Assembly (NCBI GenBank): GCA_002427505.1
Contig: DIRJ01000005.1
Span: 924 to 42,116 of the forward strand
Reading direction: 5' to 3'
From: Mageeibacillus sp. UBA5439
GTDB lineage: Bacteria; Bacillota; Clostridia; Saccharofermentanales; DTU023
Length of the DNA stretch: 41,193 bases
Shown here: piece after piece, positions 31,526 to 40,431 of the stretch
Layout of the letters: each line of letters starts with the position of its first letter
Numbering within the stretch: the first letter of the stretch is position 1
Notes under the pieces: generated by a model
Databases searched by the model: none
What the model was told of the DNA's origin: nothing
What the model saw: only the letters and a program-made list of their open reading frames with translations
Made by a program: the position numbers and the translations under genes

Positions 31526-32050
31526 ATGCCTGGATATAGAAAACTTGGTCGCACCTCAAGCCAGCGTAAGGCACTCTTGCGTGGACAGGTAACATCATTA
31601 ATCATAAACGGCCAAGTTAAGACAACAGAAGCTAAGGCCAAAGAAGTCCGGAAATTGGCCGAAAAAGCTATTACGTTGGCTGTTAAGGAATACACAAACT
31701 TTACCACAAAGAAGGTTACAGTATCTTCAGCCAAACTGGATGGCAAAGGACGCAAAATCCTCATGACGGCGACTTCTAAGAATGATCGTGTTTATGATGT
31801 GGTGGAGCGTGAGAAAACAACAAAAGATGTAGAAGTTGATTTACCATCCCGTCTGGCAGCACGCAGGCAACTGCTTACCATGCTGGAAGATACTTATAAC
31901 AGTGACGGCGAGCGTATCAAGACAGTTAATTACCTTTTCAGTAATGTAGCACCGCGCTATGCAGGAAAAGACGGCGGTTATACACGAATTACAAAACTTG
32001 GACCGAGGCGCGGAGATGCCGCTCCAATGGTCATGCTGGAACTTGTATAA
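31526..32050 (+). CDS. rplQ: 50S ribosomal protein L17 with central insertion
   Basis: A 174-residue tunnel-exit protein. ATG 31526 is chosen over 31520 because AGGAGGG (31512-31518) is then 7 bases away and the product starts MPGYRKLGRTSSQRKALLRG. The usual length is about 112-130. About 50 extra residues lie between ITLAVKEYTN and SRLAARRQLLTML, rich in Lys, Thr and Ser, before the normal end YTRITKLGPRRGDAAPMVMLELV. Both flanks are in frame, so it is an insertion, not a frameshift. Longer L17 forms exist in some Clostridia. Confidence 0.97.
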   Translation: MPGYRKLGRTSSQRKALLRGQVTSLIINGQVKTTEAKAKEVRKLAEKAITLAVKEYTNFTTKKVTVSSAKLDGKGRKILMTATSKNDRVYDVVEREKTTKDVEVDLPSRLAARRQLLTMLEDTYNSDGERIKTVNYLFSNVAPRYAGKDGGYTRITKLGPRRGDAAPMVMLELV

Positions 32051-32059
32051 AGTATTAAA

Positions 32060-32090
32060 GGGGCTGCGTGATCAACGCGGCCTCTTTTCT
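32060..32090 (+). terminator. Rho-independent terminator at the end of the ribosomal cluster
   Basis: GGGGCTGCGT (32060-32069) pairs with ACGCGGCCTC (32075-32084) over 10 positions (two G-U) with a 5-base loop, followed by TTTTCT. The next gene starts 16 bases later, so partial readthrough may feed it. Confidence 0.85.
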
Positions 32091-32105
32091 AGAAAGTATT
32101 AGTTC

Positions 32106-33917
32106 ATGGACCCGATCTTAGAATTTGATCGCGTTTCTTTTCATTATGATACGGATGCTGATTGTCAGCCGACAGTCAATAACGTATCATTTTCTCTGCC
32201 GCGCGGACAGCATTTAGCCATTCTCGGAGCCAACGGTTCCGGTAAATCTACTTTGGCACGTCTGATGAATGGTTTGCTTTTACCGGATGCCGGTACAGTC
32301 TGTGTTGCCGGTATGGATACCACGGACGAAAACTTTATCTATGAAATCCGGCGCCAATGCGGCATGGTTTTTCAAAATCCTGATAACCAGATAGTTGAGT
32401 CGACTGTGGCGCTTGATGTCGCTTTCGGACCATCAAATTTAGCTTTGGCAGCAGAAGAAATAAGAATCCGGGTTGATGAAGCTCTGGCCCTGACGGGTCT
32501 GTCGGAGCTGCGCGACCGCGCACCACACGAACTGTCAGGTGGTCAAAAACAGAAACTGGCCATAGCCGGTGTGCTTGCTATGCACCCATCCTGCCTTGTC
32601 CTGGATGAGGCAACTTCAATGCTGGATCCGGTCTCGCGTGCAGAGCTGATGCAGTTGATTATCAAATTACGGGATGAAGCAGGTCTCTCTATCGTGCAGA
32701 TTACTCACTATATGGAAGAGGCTCTGGAAGCTGATTATGTTCTCCTTTTGTCAGAGGGAAGCATTGTCAGGGCCGGGAGTCCGGAAGAAATATTCAGCCG
32801 GCCTGATGAATTGCGGGAGCTGCAGCTGGAAGTTCCGCCTTTTATAGAAATAACTCAGAATATTGACAGAATCTTTTGTAATGATAATGCTGCTGCTATT
32901 ATTGATGTAAATGAGGCAGCCGGACATGTCAGTCAAGTCCTGGTCAACGCCCGGGCAGAGGAGTTTCCTGAAGAGATACTGCAGGATGAATTGTTTCGTC
33001 TGCAAGGCCTGGTCAATGCTGAGCGGCGTACGCACCCGCATGCCGATGAGCCGGTTATAGAAGTCAATGATCTGTCCTTTAGCTATGATGAAAATCCGCT
33101 GCAAAAGGTATGTGCCTTAGATCAGCTGAATATGCAAAGTAACAGGGGGGAAATTCTGGGAATTGTCGGTGTGACGGGTTCCGGTAAATCCACTTTCGCC
33201 CAGCATCTGAATGGATTGATCCGCCCTGAGCAAAAAGGAAAAGTCCGGGTGCTGTCTTTGGACCTGTCGGATAAAAAAAATGTGCGCCAGGTCAGGCGTA
33301 TGGTTGGCTTGCTTTTTCAATACCCTGAAGATCAGCTTTTTGAAGAAACCGTCGCACTGGATTTGGCTTTTGGACCTAAAGAGATGAAATATTCTCCTGC
33401 AGAACTGGCGGAAAATGTGGAAAGAGCGGCTGCCATAACGGGTGTATCACATTTAATGGATCGTTCTCCCTTTGAACTTTCCGGCGGGGAGCAAAGGCGT
33501 GTAGCTATTGCCGGTGTTTTGGCCCTTAATCCGGAGATTCTGATCATGGATGAACCCAGCGCCGGGCTTGATCCTGCAGGCAGGGAAGTGATTTTAAATA
33601 ATCTGACCGAGCTGGCTGAAGCCGGGAAGACCGTGATCCTGATCTCTCATGACCTGGAGTCGGTGGCGCGCACGGCAGACCGCCTGATGATTATGAGTCA
33701 AGGCAGGGCAGTGGCTATTGATACTCCGGAAAAGATCTTTGCGACTGAGGGAATCCTGGCTGAAACCGGTCTGAGCCTGCCCACAACCGTAGAATTCCTT
33801 AATCTAATAAAAAAGGACTGGACGCAGATGCAGGCAAGTGCATTTACTGTTAGTGAAGGATTGGCAGCAATTTTAAGCGCCTACCTTGAAACAGCAGAGG
33901 AGGAGGCGGATGGCTAG
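32106..33917 (+). CDS. Fused energy-coupling factor ATPase (EcfA1-EcfA2 in one chain)
   Basis: A 603-residue protein with two complete CbiO/EcfA-type ABC domains. These are the ATPases of an ECF vitamin or metal importer and lie on the cytoplasmic face. Domain 1 (about 1-245) has Walker A GANGSGKST (41-49), LSGGQKQK and LDEATSMLD; domain 2 (about 318-560) has GVTGSGKST (355-363), LSGGEQRR and MDEPSAGLD. A linker of about 70 residues joins them. Most Firmicutes encode ecfA1 and ecfA2 as two genes here, between rplQ and ecfT. Only a weak SD (AGAAAG) is seen. It overlaps ecfT by 8 bases. Substrate-binding S components are not in the window. Confidence 0.93.
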   Translation: MDPILEFDRVSFHYDTDADCQPTVNNVSFSLPRGQHLAILGANGSGKSTLARLMNGLLLPDAGTVCVAGMDTTDENFIYEIRRQCGMVFQNPDNQIVESTVALDVAFGPSNLALAAEEIRIRVDEALALTGLSELRDRAPHELSGGQKQKLAIAGVLAMHPSCLVLDEATSMLDPVSRAELMQLIIKLRDEAGLSIVQITHYMEEALEADYVLLLSEGSIVRAGSPEEIFSRPDELRELQLEVPPFIEITQNIDRIFCNDNAAAIIDVNEAAGHVSQVLVNARAEEFPEEILQDELFRLQGLVNAERRTHPHADEPVIEVNDLSFSYDENPLQKVCALDQLNMQSNRGEILGIVGVTGSGKSTFAQHLNGLIRPEQKGKVRVLSLDLSDKKNVRQVRRMVGLLFQYPEDQLFEETVALDLAFGPKEMKYSPAELAENVERAAAITGVSHLMDRSPFELSGGEQRRVAIAGVLALNPEILIMDEPSAGLDPAGREVILNNLTELAEAGKTVILISHDLESVARTADRLMIMSQGRAVAIDTPEKIFATEGILAETGLSLPTTVEFLNLIKKDWTQMQASAFTVSEGLAAILSAYLETAEEEADG

Positions 33918-34734
33918 CATCTCCATGTTGGGCAGGACATTTGCTGCTGATTCTCTCCTGCATAACATGAACAGCAGTGTCAAACTGGTGGCTGCCATCG
34001 CTTTGATGGCCCTTGCTTTAATGTCGCAGCATCCTCTGGTCTTATTGTTAATGTGTATTTTGACCCTGATCCTGATTAAACTGTCAAAGTTGCCCTTCAG
34101 TCTTGTTATGCGTAGTATCAGACCTATTCTTTTCATAATTATCTTCGCTTTTGTCGTCCATATCCTTAGCGGCCAGGGTCAAGCCATAATTTCATTCTGG
34201 ATTATCAAGATCAGCCTGGAAGGCATTGTGACCGGTACATTAACTGCTCTGCGCATTACTCTGCTGGTCATAAACACATCTTTATTTCTGACGCTGACAA
34301 CTTCACCAACCGAACTGGCTAATGGCCTGGAAAGGCTTCTGTCGCCTCTCAGACACCTGCGTTTTCCGGTACACGAGTTTGCTATGATGATGTCGATTGC
34401 CCTGCGTTTCGTGCCGACTTTACTGGAAGAAGCAGATAAGTTGATGAAAGCACAGTCTTCGCGTGGAGCTTCTTATGATACGGGCAGTATTGTGGAAAAA
34501 TTGCGCGGCATGGTCAGTATTCTGGTGCCACTCTTTATTTCAAGTTTTCGCCGGGCTGAAGATTTGGCTACAGCCATGGAAGCACGTTGCTACCGCGGTG
34601 AAGCAGGCAGGACGCGCCAAAGTGCTAAGAGCTTGACCTGGCGTGAGTATTCACTCCTGGGACTCCTGGCAGTATTGTTTGTTGTTGTACTTGTGATACA
34701 ACCGCTTCTGCCTCAGTTGAATGGGTTTTTCTGA
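33910..34734 (+). CDS. ecfT: Energy-coupling factor transporter transmembrane protein EcfT
   Basis: A 274-residue membrane scaffold that couples the ATPases to S components. ATG 33910 is preferred, being preceded by repeated AGG (33895-33906); the frame is open a little further upstream. Several membrane helices (about 22-60, 70-95, 108-130 and 245-265) and the coupling motif region AQSSRGASYDTG and AMEARCYRGEAGRT, with the Ala-Arg-Gly type signatures, are visible. It overlaps the fused ATPase gene and, by one base, truA. Confidence 0.94.
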   Translation: MASISMLGRTFAADSLLHNMNSSVKLVAAIALMALALMSQHPLVLLLMCILTLILIKLSKLPFSLVMRSIRPILFIIIFAFVVHILSGQGQAIISFWIIKISLEGIVTGTLTALRITLLVINTSLFLTLTTSPTELANGLERLLSPLRHLRFPVHEFAMMMSIALRFVPTLLEEADKLMKAQSSRGASYDTGSIVEKLRGMVSILVPLFISSFRRAEDLATAMEARCYRGEAGRTRQSAKSLTWREYSLLGLLAVLFVVVLVIQPLLPQLNGFF

Positions 34735-35546
34735 TGACAGACTCTAAAAAGAACAGAATCCATATCGCCATATCCTGCGAATATCGGGGAGTTGATTTTC
34801 ATGGCTGGCAGCGGCAGGAGAATGCGCACACTGTGCAGGCTGAGCTGGAAGAGGCCTGGTTTGATCTGACTGCCGAGCGGCTTGTACTTCATGGCAGCAG
34901 CAGGACCGATGCCGGTGTTTCCGCCCGCCGCCACATCTCATCTTTTTATACAGAGTCCGGTATTCCTGTGACAAACCTGCCACTGGCCTGGAACACAAAG
35001 CTCTCTGCAGGTGTAGCGGTGAGGGAAGCAAGACTGGTGCCGGCGGAGTTTGATCCGCGTTTCAATGCTTTGGGCAAGGAATATACTTATTCTTTTTATC
35101 GCAGCAAGACACGTCCGGTAATTGAGCGCTTTCAATCGTATCATGTTCCCCGGGAGCTAGATCTTGAGGCCATGCGTGCAGCAGCTGCCTGTTTTCTGGG
35201 CGAACACGACTTCTCTGCCCTGATGGATCAGGGCAGCCCCACAAAAAGAACCTGCCGCGGTCTTTATTCTCTCATTCTGGAGGAAGCTGATCCTTTCCTG
35301 TATCTGCACGTAATTGGCGATGGCTTCCTCTATCATATGGTCAGGATTCTGGCGGGCACGCTGCTGTATGTAGGTCTGGGTAAACTGGCAGTCCAGGATA
35401 TTCCCCGGCTCTTGCTGGCGGCTGACCGGAGAGAGATGGGCCCGACCCTGCCTGCCTCCGGCTTGACTCTGGAACGGGTTTTCTATAAAGAAGAATTATT
35501 TGGCTCGGATCGCTGGAACTACAGCAACTGGCAGGCAACAAGCTGA
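34734..35546 (+). CDS. truA: tRNA pseudouridine synthase A
   Basis: A 270-residue enzyme that makes pseudouridine at positions 38-40 of tRNA anticodon arms. Catalytic Asp59 lies in SSRTDAGVSA; YRGVDFHGWQRQ near the start and FLYHMVRILAGTLLYVG near the end are typical. The start overlaps the ecfT stop (TGATG). In many Firmicutes rplM and rpsI follow; here they do not. Confidence 0.97.
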   Translation: MTDSKKNRIHIAISCEYRGVDFHGWQRQENAHTVQAELEEAWFDLTAERLVLHGSSRTDAGVSARRHISSFYTESGIPVTNLPLAWNTKLSAGVAVREARLVPAEFDPRFNALGKEYTYSFYRSKTRPVIERFQSYHVPRELDLEAMRAAAACFLGEHDFSALMDQGSPTKRTCRGLYSLILEEADPFLYLHVIGDGFLYHMVRILAGTLLYVGLGKLAVQDIPRLLLAADRREMGPTLPASGLTLERVFYKEELFGSDRWNYSNWQATS

Positions 35547-35584
35547 ATCCGGATTTTTCCTGCAGCCGCAGGCTGGATTTGCAA
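35546..35584 (+). terminator. Weak hairpin after truA
   Basis: AATCC (35546-35550) with GGATT (35575-35579), and inside it CCTGC (35559-35563) with GCAGG (35568-35572), could fold into an interrupted stem followed by three T. It is too weak to call a terminator with confidence. Confidence 0.25.
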
Positions 35585-35659
35585 ATGAAGATCAGTGGTA
35601 GTAAAGTCGGAATAAGGACAAGATAAGGATCGCAGTAAGAGCAGAGAAAGAAGGGGCTG

Positions 35660-37117
35660 ATGGAATTGAAATGGACTAATCGTCAAAATATGACGATGTT
35701 AACTGATTTCTATGAGTTCACCATGGCAAATGGTTATCTTAAGTCCGGCATGCAGAATAAGGAAGCCGTCTTTGATATGTTTTTCCGTACCGTACCGGAG
35801 AATGGCGGTTTTGCTATTATGGCCGGTTTGGAACAACTGGTTGATCATTTATCTGTGCTGGAATTTGACGATGATGATATTGAGTATCTGGAAAGCCTCA
35901 ATGTTTTTGATCAGGACTTCATAGATTTTTTGCATAAGTTTGAGTTTGGCTGTGATGTCTGGGCTGTAAATGAGGGCTTGCCAATTTTCCCCGGTGAACC
36001 GATTCTGAAGGTAAAAGGCCCCCTTATGCAGGCTCAGCTGGTAGAGACAATGATTCTGCTGATTATGAATCATCAAAGTCTGATCGCGACCAAGGCTTCA
36101 CGTATCGTGCGTGCGGCAGGGGACAGAATCGTGATGGAATTCGGCGCCCGCCGTGCTCAGGGCATTGACGCTGCAGTCCTTGGTGCCAGAGCTGCTTACA
36201 TCGGTGGCGTCAGCGGAACATCCTGCACTATCGCAGGGGAGTATTTCGATATTCCGGTTATGGGAACTATGGCACACAGCTGGGTGCAGGCTTTTCCGAC
36301 CGAATATGATGCTTTTGCAGCCTATGCGAATGCCTTTCCCGACGATACTCAGCTTCTGGTCGATACCTATAATACCTTGCGCAGCGGCTTGCCGAATGCT
36401 ATTCGCGTGGCCAAGGAAATCTTAGAGCCCAGAGGTAAGCGCCTTAAGTCAGTCAGAATTGATTCGGGTGACTTAACTTATCTGAGTATTAATGCCAGAA
36501 AAATGCTGGACGAAGCAGGCCTGAATGATTGTGGCATCACAGTCAGCAACTCTGTGGACGAGTATCTGATTCAGGAGCTGCTGCATCAGGGAGCAAGAAT
36601 TGACAGCTTCGGTGTCGGTGAGCGTTTGATTACTTCACGTACTGACCCGGTTTTCGGTGGTGTATACAAGTTAGCTGCAGTTGAAGAAAACGGGAAGCTG
36701 CTGCCAAAAATGAAGTTTTCCGACAATCCGGAAAAGGTCACAAACCCTGGAAATAAGCAGGTCTACCGTCTCTATGACCGCTCTACAGGAAAAGCAGAAG
36801 CGGATCTGATAACTCTGGTTGACGAGCTTATAGACGACAGCAAGCCACTGACAATCTTTGACCCCTACCATACCTGGAAGCGAAAAACTTTACCCTGCTT
36901 CCGGGCTGAACCCCTGCTTAAGCCTGTGTTTGTGCGTGGCAAGTCTGTACATGAAAGGAAGACTGTACAGGAAGTTCGTGAATACTGCCTGAACGAGCAG
37001 GAAAAACTCTGGGATACAGTAAAACGTTTTGAGAAGCCTCAAACTTACTATGTTGACTTGTCAGAAAAACTCTGGACCCTGAAGGACAATTACCTGCGTC
37101 GGAATAACCCGGTCTAA
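35660..37117 (+). CDS. pncB: Nicotinate phosphoribosyltransferase
   Basis: A 485-residue enzyme that joins nicotinate to PRPP, the first step of NAD salvage. TMLTDFYEFTMANGYLKSG at the start, EFGARRAQGIDAAVLGARAAYIGG, GTMAHSWVQAF and RIDSGDL are family signatures. GAAGGGG precedes the ATG. It lies alone between truA and a strong terminator. No NAD biosynthesis partner is adjacent. Confidence 0.97.
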   Translation: MELKWTNRQNMTMLTDFYEFTMANGYLKSGMQNKEAVFDMFFRTVPENGGFAIMAGLEQLVDHLSVLEFDDDDIEYLESLNVFDQDFIDFLHKFEFGCDVWAVNEGLPIFPGEPILKVKGPLMQAQLVETMILLIMNHQSLIATKASRIVRAAGDRIVMEFGARRAQGIDAAVLGARAAYIGGVSGTSCTIAGEYFDIPVMGTMAHSWVQAFPTEYDAFAAYANAFPDDTQLLVDTYNTLRSGLPNAIRVAKEILEPRGKRLKSVRIDSGDLTYLSINARKMLDEAGLNDCGITVSNSVDEYLIQELLHQGARIDSFGVGERLITSRTDPVFGGVYKLAAVEENGKLLPKMKFSDNPEKVTNPGNKQVYRLYDRSTGKAEADLITLVDELIDDSKPLTIFDPYHTWKRKTLPCFRAEPLLKPVFVRGKSVHERKTVQEVREYCLNEQEKLWDTVKRFEKPQTYYVDLSEKLWTLKDNYLRRNNPV

Positions 37118-37118
37118 T

Positions 37119-37151
37119 AAAAAGCGCTCTCCCCAGCAGAGCGCTTTTTTT
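37119..37151 (+). terminator. Rho-independent terminator after pncB
   Basis: AAAGCGCTCT (37121-37130) pairs with AGAGCGCTTT (37138-37147) around a 7-base loop and continues into a T run to 37151. The A run at the 5' side could make it work on both strands. Confidence 0.93.
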
Positions 37152-37220
37152 AACAATGTAAACTTTAAAGCCATGTGATGGTCCGCATTTTCAACTGAAA
37201 AACTGACAGGAGCTGATTTT

Positions 37221-38570
37221 ATGTGTGACACAATGATTGCCCTCGGAAACGTGACACAAAGCGGCAGGACTATCTTTGCTAAGAACAGTGACCGCGCTCC
37301 TAATGAGCGTCTTCTGCTGGAAAGAATCCCCCGGAAGAGCTTTGCCCACGGCAGTATGGTCAAATGTACTTACATCACGATTCCACAAGTTCCTGTAACT
37401 TATGAAGTACTCATTCTGCGACCGCATTGGATCTGGGGCGCTGAGATGGGCTGCAATGAATACGGCGTAGTGATTGGCAATGAAGCAGTCTTCACCAAGG
37501 AAAAAGCCGGAGAAAACGCCTTGATCGGCATGGATCTGCTGCGTTTGGCACTGGAGCGCAGCCGGAATGCCGAGGAAGCTCTAAACTGTGTAATCGGCTT
37601 GCTTGCCTGTCATGGTCAGGGGGGCAACTGTGGCTATGACAAAAACTTTCGTTATGACAACTCATACCTGATCGCTGACCGCTCGTCTGCCTGGGTGCTG
37701 GAAACTGCGGGGCAGTATTGGGCAGCTAAAAGAGTTCAAGATGTCTATGCTATCTCCAACCGGCTCACTATCGGCAGGGATTACGACCGCTCACACCCGG
37801 ATCTCCTTCATCATGCGCTGGATAAAGGCTGGTGTCGCAGTGAGGAAGATTTCAATTTTGCGCGCTGTTATACAAATCGACTGGTGACCACTTTCAGTGG
37901 GGCAGCGAAACGGGAACACTGCTCATACACTAGACTTGAAGAGAGCAAGGGCAGTATAACTGTCGAGGTTATGATGGATATATTGCGCAGTCATACTGCT
38001 AAGTTTGAAGAAAAGCCTTATCAAACAGCGTCGGTTTCCAGTGTTTGTATGCATGCCGGCAGTTTAATTGGTGATCAGACAACAGGCAGTTTTATAGCGG
38101 AGCTTGCTTTCCCGGCAAGAGGAGAAACTGAAGCTGAAGTAGCACGTGATACTTACTGGATTACGGGCAGCTCTGCTCCTTGTCTGAGCTTGTTTAAACC
38201 CTGGTGGATGATCGAGCCTGATTATTTGAGTTTTTCAGAAGATGAGACAGCAGAGGCTGTAGCTTACTGGGAACAGCAGGAGAAGATTTACCGGTCGGTT
38301 CTGAAACAGTTAATCGATTGGAAAGAATATCAGTCAGAGCGGGATCAGATTGAGGAAGCTTTGCTCAGTGCAGTCAGGGCACTGGCTGCCAACACTCCTG
38401 ATGGGATGCTGGCTGAAATACAGGCCAGGGCCTTGGAGGCAGAAACAGAGCTGCGCAACAAGGTCAGGGAAGAAGTGCGTGAAAATCCTCTTGAGTATGA
38501 TTATAAAGGCAAGCCGTATTTCAGACGATATTGGGAAAAAAAGAACAGGAAGCTGGAGCAGGGAGTGTAA
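37221..38570 (+). CDS. C69 family dipeptidase (secernin-like Ntn hydrolase)
   Basis: A 449-residue peptidase of the C69 family. The sequence begins M-C-D-T, so removal of Met would expose Cys2 as the N-terminal nucleophile; GRTIFAKNSDRAPNE, WIWGAEMGCNEYGVVIGNEAVFT and SYLIADRSSAWVLETAG match the family. No signal peptide is visible, so it is probably cytosolic, hydrolysing dipeptides from protein fermentation. AGGAG (37208-37212) precedes the ATG. It converges with the aminotransferase gene (10-base gap). Substrate preference is not readable from sequence. Confidence 0.9.
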   Translation: MCDTMIALGNVTQSGRTIFAKNSDRAPNERLLLERIPRKSFAHGSMVKCTYITIPQVPVTYEVLILRPHWIWGAEMGCNEYGVVIGNEAVFTKEKAGENALIGMDLLRLALERSRNAEEALNCVIGLLACHGQGGNCGYDKNFRYDNSYLIADRSSAWVLETAGQYWAAKRVQDVYAISNRLTIGRDYDRSHPDLLHHALDKGWCRSEEDFNFARCYTNRLVTTFSGAAKREHCSYTRLEESKGSITVEVMMDILRSHTAKFEEKPYQTASVSSVCMHAGSLIGDQTTGSFIAELAFPARGETEAEVARDTYWITGSSAPCLSLFKPWWMIEPDYLSFSEDETAEAVAYWEQQEKIYRSVLKQLIDWKEYQSERDQIEEALLSAVRALAANTPDGMLAEIQARALEAETELRNKVREEVRENPLEYDYKGKPYFRRYWEKKNRKLEQGV

Positions 38571-38580
38571 GATTCCTGTG

Positions 38581-39798
38581 CTATTTCGCCCATTTCTTGT
38601 AAGCAGCTGCAAATTTCTTTAAACCGTCTTTAATTGTCTGCGTAGCCACACAATAAGAAACACGCAGGTAGCCCTCGCAGCCGAAACTGTCAGAAGGAAC
38701 GGCCAGGACATTGTAGCTGTCGCGCAGAAAAGCTGAGAAAGCAGGAGCATCACCGCCGGGAACTTTCATAAAGAGATAAAAGGCTCCCTCCGGCAGTAAA
38801 ACCTCGTAGCCGATCTCACGCAAACCATTATAAAGAAGCTGTCGGTTCAGATCATAGGTTCTGGTATCAGTTTTAACATCAACAGTAAGACCGATCATAT
38901 GCTGCAGGAGGCTGGGGGCACAAACGTAGCCCATGCTGCGCAAGGCACCGCCAATGGCGGCGAAAAGCAGCTCATGTCCCTTAAAGTTGGGAGCTACCAG
39001 AGCATAGCCGATGCGGTCTCCGGGAATAGAGAGTGATTTGCTGTAAGAGTAGGTCATAATTGTGTATTCATAGATGGCAGGAATATGAGGCGCGACTTTA
39101 CCGTCGTAGACCAGTTCGCGATAAGGTTCATCCGAAACAATAAAGATCGGCTGCCTGTACTCCTGAGATTTGTGTCTCAGCAGCTGAGCCAGTTCTGTAA
39201 GTTCCTGTTCACTATAAAGCTTGCCACTGGGATTATTGGGCGAATTAATAACAATAGCCCTGGTGTCGGAGCTGATATTTTTCTCAATTTCTTCCAGATC
39301 AATGCCAAAATCCGGAGGACAGGCCGGGACGACAACAAGCTTTCCCTGCTGACCCTCGATGTAAGGCTTGTACTCAGGGAAATAGGGGGCCAGGACGATA
39401 AATTCATTGTTCCGGCCTTCTTCTGACAAGGCGCGAAAAGAGCCGGAGAGAGCGGCAGCGGCACCACAGGTCATGAAAATATTCTGCCCCGTATAATTGC
39501 TGCCGTAACGTTTGTTGAGTGAGGCTGCAATTGTCTGGCGGACCTCTATATCCCCGGCGCTGTTGGTGTAACCGTGCAAAGCCTTGGGATCCCTGTCCTG
39601 CAGCAGGCTGAGAAAAGCCTCCCGGACTTCCGCCGGCGGGGGGATGCTGGGATTGCCGATGCTGAAGTCGAAGATGTTCTCAGCGCCGATCTCCCTGGCC
39701 TTGCTTTGGCCATAGTCAAACAATTCACGGATAACGGAACGCTGCTGTCCATAGTGCAGGGCCTCCTGATTAAGAGTAAAAGGCAGATCAGGGAGCAT
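38581..39798 (-). CDS. Class I/II PLP-dependent aminotransferase
   Basis: A 405-residue cytosolic aminotransferase. FSIGNPSIPPP near the N-terminus, NSPNNPSGKLYS, SDEPYRELVYDG and the PLP lysine in YSYSKSLSIPGDRIGY are the fold I signatures. Start 39798 is chosen because AGGAGGAA (39803-39810 on this strand) lies just ahead; a longer in-frame start at 39828 has no comparable site. Its start overlaps the end of iorB by 11 bases. In this operon it probably makes aryl- or other 2-oxo acids for the oxidoreductase (inference); aspartate or alanine specificity cannot be ruled out. Confidence 0.9.
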   Translation of the reverse strand: MLPDLPFTLNQEALHYGQQRSVIRELFDYGQSKAREIGAENIFDFSIGNPSIPPPAEVREAFLSLLQDRDPKALHGYTNSAGDIEVRQTIAASLNKRYGSNYTGQNIFMTCGAAAALSGSFRALSEEGRNNEFIVLAPYFPEYKPYIEGQQGKLVVVPACPPDFGIDLEEIEKNISSDTRAIVINSPNNPSGKLYSEQELTELAQLLRHKSQEYRQPIFIVSDEPYRELVYDGKVAPHIPAIYEYTIMTYSYSKSLSIPGDRIGYALVAPNFKGHELLFAAIGGALRSMGYVCAPSLLQHMIGLTVDVKTDTRTYDLNRQLLYNGLREIGYEVLLPEGAFYLFMKVPGGDAPAFSAFLRDSYNVLAVPSDSFGCEGYLRVSYCVATQTIKDGLKKFAAAYKKWAK

Positions 39799-40393
39799 AA
39801 ACTTCCTCCTCAGTGCAGGCCAGTTCACGCCCGCGTTTAAAAGCTTCTTGATTTATCTCCACAAAGCGCTCCGGAACATTCTCCTTGAGAGCAGTATCCC
39901 AATCCAGATTGTCCAGCTGCAAGACTTCAGCCATGGCTCCCAGTAAAACGACGTTCATTACCCGCGTGTTGCCGAGTTCTTCTGCAACTTCTGCCGCATT
40001 AAAGGCAATCAGCTTGAACTTTTCTCTCAGGCTGGCTATGCAGTTATCGGGGTAGACTGCCGTGCCTGAGGCCACCGGAGGTGGTATGATAGCGTAATCA
40101 TTAACAATGATCAGAGCATCCTTTTTCAAATAGACAGCGCCGCGGACAGCTTCCATGCGCTCGAAAGCCAGCAGGATATCTGCCTCACCGACACCTATCA
40201 GTGGCGAGTAAACTTTTTTACCATAGCGGATTTGCGTGGAAACACTGCCGCCACGCTGGGCCATACCGTGGATTTCGCTCATTTTCACATCGTAGCCGGC
40301 TGTGACCAATGCAGAAGTGAAAACCTTGCTGACTAAAATGGTTCCCTGTCCGCCGACGCCGATTAGTACGATACTTTTGACTGCTTCACTCAT
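39788..40393 (-). CDS. iorB: Indolepyruvate ferredoxin oxidoreductase, beta subunit
   Basis: A 201-residue gamma-type POR domain subunit. VLIGVGGQGTILVSKVF near the start and EIHGMAQRGGSVSTQIRYG are diagnostic. With IorA it oxidatively decarboxylates aryl-pyruvates to aryl-acetyl-CoA and reduces ferredoxin. Start 40393 is chosen because AAGGAT lies 6 bases ahead on this strand; a TTG at 40426 would add 11 residues. It follows iorA by 38 bases and overlaps the aminotransferase gene. Confidence 0.94.
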   Translation of the reverse strand: MSEAVKSIVLIGVGGQGTILVSKVFTSALVTAGYDVKMSEIHGMAQRGGSVSTQIRYGKKVYSPLIGVGEADILLAFERMEAVRGAVYLKKDALIIVNDYAIIPPPVASGTAVYPDNCIASLREKFKLIAFNAAEVAEELGNTRVMNVVLLGAMAEVLQLDNLDWDTALKENVPERFVEINQEAFKRGRELACTEEEVYAP

Positions 40394-40431
40394 CGAATAT
40401 CCTTCTTTCTCTTCTCCTGTCGTCAAAAGAC

